Below are positions 59,223 through 64,000 of a DNA stretch of 64,000 nucleotides, one piece after another. This DNA is from Laccaria trichodermophora (taxonomy: Eukaryota; Basidiomycota; Agaricomycetes; Agaricales; Hydnangiaceae), in assembly GCA_018417955.1 (NCBI GenBank), contig JACTVC010000032.1, positions 372,001 to 436,000 of the forward strand, in the 5' to 3' direction. Each line of letters begins with the position of its first letter. Position 1 is the first letter of the stretch. Position numbers and translations under genes: made by a program. The notes below the pieces were generated by a model that worked only from the letters and a program-made list of their open reading frames with translations, did not search any database and was not told the origin of the DNA.

Positions 59223-60487
59223 ATGGCGTCCAATAATGGCAGGCTACCAGATACCCGTCCCGCCAAGAGGCCACGTATAATGGTGGCTGCGGATGGCTTT
59301 TCCAAACCACCCTCAAAGCCAAAGACTCCAGCGTTGAAGCAGAAACCACCGACGTTCACCTCTGCCTTTAACACTTCCATAGATCATCCTACTCCAAGCA
59401 AGGCGACTGCTCTTCGTACACCTCTTAGAACCTTGAAGCCCCTTGCACCCACCTTTGTCACCCCTCAGTCCGTCAATGATAACGCTCCACGCCAGCTTCG
59501 TCCAGCTCCTCCGCCATTATTACATATACCTCACGATACACCGACCATGACGCTCAAACGTAGACCACCCCCACTACTCAACTTGCAGGCTTCTACATCG
59601 AATATTTTATTAAAGCCCCTACCACCTCCCGTGCCAATCAAGACAACGCCTATTCGCAAACCTCCATCCAAAGTATTGAAGCCACTCATACCCCCTATCC
59701 CTCCGGAACTCCAACACACCCCAGCTTCAGCTACAAATAAGGAGATGCGGACGATATCCACAACTCATATTGCGCGGGCAACCGATATATCAACTGATAG
59801 TGGAGTTAGCGAGCTCGCCTCCATATTTTTGCACGACCAACACCCGGACATCTCACTTCCGAATGAACCTGGGACATCTATCCATTATATGAGAGGTCTC
59901 GATTTAAGTCCGGAGAAAAAAGGGAAGGGAAAAGCAAGGTTTATCCGGTACTTCTGCTCTATATGCTCCGTCACTCGCCCGCTGACATTTCCATTAGCAA
60001 TGGATTAGCAGCTCGAGCCTCGAACCTCTTCGACCGATCTCATACATCTCTAATTTTATGGCAGAAAGAGCTTGAAAAGCACCCATCGACAATCTCTTCT
60101 CCGGACCTGCGTATGCGCATTGTGAAAATACTTCACAAACCTCTCCCTTCAAGGGGCAAATCGACCACATCTTCACCTGGTATTGCACTTTGTCAGCTGC
60201 TCTCAAGTGCTACGAAAACATCCAATCCAGACGAACTGCACAGAGTTTTGTTTTCATTCTCTGCCACCTCTACTCACGGTTCTGTTCGCGATCCTGATCA
60301 ATTCGTCGAAGGCCGCGTTGTTCATATATGGGCCCCTTGGCATGAAATAACGGTTCCTCAGCCCGATATTCTCCCCGCTAGTCTGCCTCTTCCCTCATCG
60401 GATCCCCTTTGCACTCCCAACCCGCTGGATCTACCTGTCACTAACAGAACGCTGCTATGCTCACGATTCCTCATCATTAGCCCATGA
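59223..60487 (+). CDS. Proline-rich protein of unknown function
   Basis: The first exon encodes a basic, very Pro/Thr-rich stretch (KRPRIMVAADGFSKPPSKPK; several PPPLL/PPP runs). A short intron (donor GTTTAT) precedes the last exon. That exon is more ordered: ARASNLFDRSHTSLILWQKE, DLRMRIVKILHKPLPS, GIALCQLLSS, VLFSFSATST and VVHIWAPWHEI. I do not recognise the family. The pattern of a disordered N-terminus and an ordered C-terminal core ending in WAPWHEI suggests a nuclear scaffold or repair factor, but that is a guess. The start ATG at 59223 is the first. Confidence 0.6.
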
Positions 60488-60844
60488 CATTTGTACTTAC
60501 CAGGATCACCCCATTGCTGTATTATATCACCGAACATTGTCTATCATTACACATGTTGTCTGCCCTTGTAGCTGTCTTGGTGTGATTTGAACAAGGTGAT
60601 GGCATTTTACCGTATGATCCGTTTTGGGATGTGAACGGAAAGTGAGCCCTCCAGCTCTTTCTAATAACCCTCATCCTTGGCTGCACGTCGTTGCAGTTGA
60701 GCATGGCCATCTGACCGTCGTCGATCCCTATTTCACTGCGATTGAGCTCGTCATTCACGTCGTAAAACGGATAAGAGCGTTGTCTTGATCATCTGACTCC
60801 AAATACCCCTCCAAGGTTCTCCACTGCACACCACCAAGCGAGCA
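60488..60844. other. Intergenic region, no gene seen
   Basis: The 357 bp before the LISK-type kinase start contain no credible open frame or RNA gene. Confidence 0.4.
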
Positions 60845-62907
60845 ATGCCCCCTTCAGATGCTTTCGATGTAATACCCTACGAGGTATGTCCGCGCCAGTT
60901 GCTCCAATTGCTTTTGGGACTCGCGGAGCTCTCCCCGCCGGCGTGCTTACCCCTAAGTAATGAATCATATCATTGACCAGTTCACAGGATATTAAAGGCG
61001 ATTGGAAGAAGCTAGGTTCAGGTTCTTTCGGGAACGTCTACAAAGGTCTTTGAACAATCCCGCATCACCATCTCCTCCATCTAACTCCAGTCCCAGGAAC
61101 ATACCTCGGCATCGACGTCGCGATCAAGGAGGTACTCCCCTCCACCGAATACGACGTCGGCAAATACTTTGAGCGCGAATGGCGGCTCATGAAAGAATGC
61201 AGGCACCCCAACATTTGCCTCTTCATCGGCCTCAGCCGCGCCCCCGACCCTGACAATCGCATTTTCATCATATCCGAATTTATCGAGAGCGGAAACGCGC
61301 GCCTCTACATCCACGACAAGACCAAACCCTTCCCATGGCGCCTCAGGATGTCCTTCGCCACAGACGTCGCGCGCGCACTTGCCTATCTCCACGCGAGAAA
61401 GTGCATACACCGTGATCTAAAGGGCGAAAACCTCCTCGTAACAGCCAACGGCCGCCTCAAAATCACAGACTTTGGATTCGCGCGCATCGCTGCGCGGAAC
61501 GAGGAAGAATCGAAGAGGCTCACGTTTTGCGGCACCGATTCGTACATGTCCCCCGAGATCCTCATTGGCGACGAGTTTGATCTGCCCACGGATATATTCT
61601 CGCTTGGGATTATTTTTTGCGAAATTGCGGCTCGTAAATTGGCGGATGATAGTCATTTTAAACGCACCCCGCCTTCGTTTGGGATTGATCCAGACGAAGT
61701 GAGGAACCTTGCGAGTCCGGGGTGTCCCCCTGATTTCCTGCAGCTGTGCCTTGACTGTTTGGACGTGGAACCCGCTAATAGGCCAACCACGCGGGACATC
61801 CTTGAACGTCTGCGTGCTATTGAAGCCGAAGTTTTGTTGCGCCCGACGGAGGGAGATGATACTAACGTTGGGAGTGTTAGATTTATCTCTGGAGGGAAGC
61901 GACCGCCTGCTGGACGAATACCCAGCTTCGGTGTGGGTGTTGGTAAAGACATTAAAGGCAGCAGCACCGATGAAAGTGATGACGAGCTCTTTGAAGCCGT
62001 CTTAGGGCTTTCTACTATCAAACTCAACAGTGACATGAGTAGCAGCACATCGTTGAGTAAGTCATCTACCCTTTTTTCATTCAAAGAATCAGACTGATAA
62101 TTCCGAAAATAGGTAAAGAGCCTCTTTTGCAGAGCAAACGTTCTTCCTCAGGCTCAGAATACAGCACAACCGTTATCCGCCACCCATCCCATCCCACCTC
62201 ATCCGCACCTCCGCTTTCATCTATCCTTACCATCCGACCTTCCCCTGATCCGAATGACGATTCACGTCCAGTCCTCCCCGCAACGCCTCCCTCTGCCTCG
62301 CCATCTCCAGGAGCGTCTTTCAACGGTTCAGCACTACGTCACGAGGATTCCGACCCACTCGACACCGAGTCCCTCCTGTCAATCGCCTCCTTGGACTCCT
62401 ACCGCACAGCCGCCTCTTCGTCGTCTTACATCTCCAGCACATTCGCAACGGAGGGCGGATCCACCATCCGCTCCCTGCAAGGGAACTACGTCATGCCAAT
62501 GGTGCACCGATTCACGTTGTTGAAGCCAGGAGCCAAGCCCAAACGCAGTAGCGGCGCAGTCTCTTCTGCAGAGGTCACCTCTGGATGGAACCCTTTGGAG
62601 ATATTTTTTTCGAGCGGGTCCCTTGTATCTAAATGTGATTTGTGCGCGAAAAGGTTTGGGTGGAAGCCCATGTTGGAATGCGATGATTGTGGTTTAAGGT
62701 TTGAGCTTACCGTGTTGGAACAACTGTGATGTACATACTAATTACATTCACAGGACTCACGTCAAGTGTGGCGAAGTAGCCCCGCGCGATTGTGGTACCC
62801 GACCACCTCGTCAAGGTTCTCCACTCAGTGCCATCTCACCCCTCTCCAGGGTCAAGCAGAACGCAGCCAACGCAAGCGAGGGTGCTAAATCCAAGTCATC
62901 AAGATAA
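60845..62907 (+). CDS. LISK-type (TKL) protein kinase with C-terminal C1 zinc finger
   Basis: The first exon (MPPSDAFDVIPYE) leads into the kinase domain: GSGSFGNVYKG, VAIKEV (ATP lysine), HPNICLFIGL, CIHRDLKGENLLV, ITDFGFARI, CGTDSYMSPEIL. All catalytic residues are intact. HPNIC and GENLL are of the TKL/LISK group found in expanded numbers in Agaricomycetes. A Ser/Pro linker (about 61980-62440) follows. The C-terminal C1 finger begins HRFTLLKPGAKP and has CDLCAKRFGW, CDDCGLRTHVKCGEVAPRDCG; His and Cys spacing is complete. C1 domains bind diacylglycerol or a membrane. The start ATG 60845 and a stop at 62907 are supported. Intron 2 uses donor GTCTTT. Confidence 0.85.
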
Positions 62908-63192
62908 ATCAACCTGACGAATACCGTTATGAATTCACGATCAATACCACCAAATCAGCTGTGCACTTAATAAGTTTTTTTCCCTTCAGATCGTCTTACC
63001 GATACCTTGCGATGTAAATTATTAATTCCCATGGACGATGGCAGCGTAGAGAGACGACGTAATGAGGCTCCATGGCATTCAGCTTATACACCATCATTTG
63101 ATACCAGCACGAATGACTTCGAGTGCCGTAAGTTTCCCGATTTTGACCGCATTACCAGATGCTTCACTCGTACTTTCATGCGATGTTTTTTG

Positions 63193-64000
63193 TTACTTTG
63201 TCCTCAACCCTCTAATCTCTGACCCCAATTCCAGGGCTCGTTTACCTTCCAACCATAGCATAGCCTCTGTATCAAATCCAAGTTACTCCAACTGAAAAGC
63301 CTTTGCGAAATGACAAAACAAACCTTTGTATGTTTTTGGGACCACTTGACGAGGTAGAGAAGTGGTAATCTCCTCAGGATCCTGGCACCACGTAAATCTG
63401 AAATCATTCGTTGTCTGTTCTGACCCTGTTTTGACGTCGACTACATTGGCCTTGACACCGACGTGCTACGGAGAGCGTTAATAGAAATAAAATGGTTATT
63501 GTTGTATAAAAATTCGCTCACGACGATGACAGGATGCTCTGGCGTGGATGCTGTGTGTAGGATGCAAGACCTGAGGCGCAATATGCCGCCAATGGGAACG
63601 GGGCGAGCGAAGGATATCCCGTCGAGCGACAGAAATCGTACATGTCCACGGGTGAACATACTTGCGTTGGTGAAGCCAAGCTGGTGGCGTGTCAATAAGC
63701 AAGCATATTCAAACGGGCGAAATGAACGAGATACCTCATACGCCAGTCTCATCAAATAACCACCGAACACTTTCTGATGAACGCTAGATGATGAGAGTGA
63801 GAAGGTATGCTTCAGGAACGGGAAAAATGTCTCAGCACCCACTTTCGTTCCTGGGGAAACATCAACATACACTTTTCTATGGTAGTATCGCCCATCCATA
63901 CCCTCTCCTTGTTTTCGACATCAGTCCCATCTTCCTCCCGACCATGCTCAAGGTAAAAGGAATGTAGATCCGCCGCTTCCGAAGAGCTCGGCGGTACACG
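63193..64000 (-). CDS. Acyl-CoA thioesterase, ACOT9-like double-hotdog protein, 5' end outside window
   Basis: Minus-strand exons read SEAADLHSFYLEHGREED, VWMGDTTIEKCMLMFPQER, VHQKVFGGYLMRLAYE, LGFTNASMFTRGHVRFLSLD, GISFARPVPIGGILRL, HVGVKANVVDVKTGSEQTTN, DFRFTWCQDPEE and a C-terminus ending EIRGLRTK. The VHQKVFGGYLMRLAYE and NASMFTRGHVRFLSLDGISF blocks are the second hotdog domain of ACOT9-type mitochondrial thioesterases, which hydrolyse acyl-CoA. The first hotdog domain lies beyond base 64000. The stop (TTA at 63193-63195) follows a short final exon. Confidence 0.85.

Noticed and set aside
1..64000. tRNA and rRNA genes.
   Set aside because: I looked for B-box words (GGTTCGA-like) with cloverleaf partners in the larger gaps and found none convincing; a tRNA scan would settle it.

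Overview
This window is nuclear DNA of a mushroom-forming basidiomycete (Agaricomycetes type). The genes are dense and carry many introns of about 50 bp. Families typical of that group are present: DUF6533 membrane proteins, LISK-type TKL kinases, a fruit-body-type secreted protein and a Crinkler. Gene models were assembled by hand from splice signals, reading phase and family knowledge; no database search was run.

Left part (1-18,900): a 3'-truncated KRE33/NAT10 RNA acetyltransferase; a tail-anchored FHA/coiled-coil STRIPAK-type protein; a Par32-like GRGG-repeat protein with a GATA-site cluster upstream; a DUF1857 (AtaL-like) protein; full-length tuberin (TSC2); a GEN1/Yen1 Holliday-junction resolvase; and a small secreted cysteine-containing protein with a good TATA box.

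Middle part (20,300-39,600): a 5'-truncated NCS1 nucleobase permease relic lies head to head against FIG4. Then come RFT1, a SAP-domain membrane protein, a small secreted/membrane-anchored protein, DEF1, Elongin C, a DUF6533 protein, and thymidylate kinase divergent from IMP dehydrogenase. The last two share one 330-bp promoter region.

Region 39,246-49,464 is the unusual part. The 3' end of IMPDH and the 3' end of the neighbouring SRAP/HMCES gene are duplicated as 1.37-kb direct repeats. About 7.5 kb of accessory DNA lies between them: a 2.4-kb element with perfect 27-bp terminal inverted repeats that holds a degenerate array of about 160-bp units, an apparently intact Crinkler (ubiquitin-like header, P-loop NTPase, nuclease-like tail), a GTCGTG-rich low-complexity tract, and a second inverted-repeat element with a nested 27-bp hairpin pair. 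A 10-base microhomology marks the duplication, and the duplicated IMPDH exon differs only at synonymous sites.

Right part (49,900-64,000): a histone-fold TAF8/TAF3-like gene, a two-RRM Hrp1-like RNA-binding protein, an LSB5-like VHS-GAT protein, eIF3e, a proline-rich unknown, a LISK-type kinase with a C-terminal C1 zinc finger, and a 5'-truncated ACOT9-like thioesterase. Most are housekeeping genes, often in divergent or convergent pairs separated by 35-250 bp.
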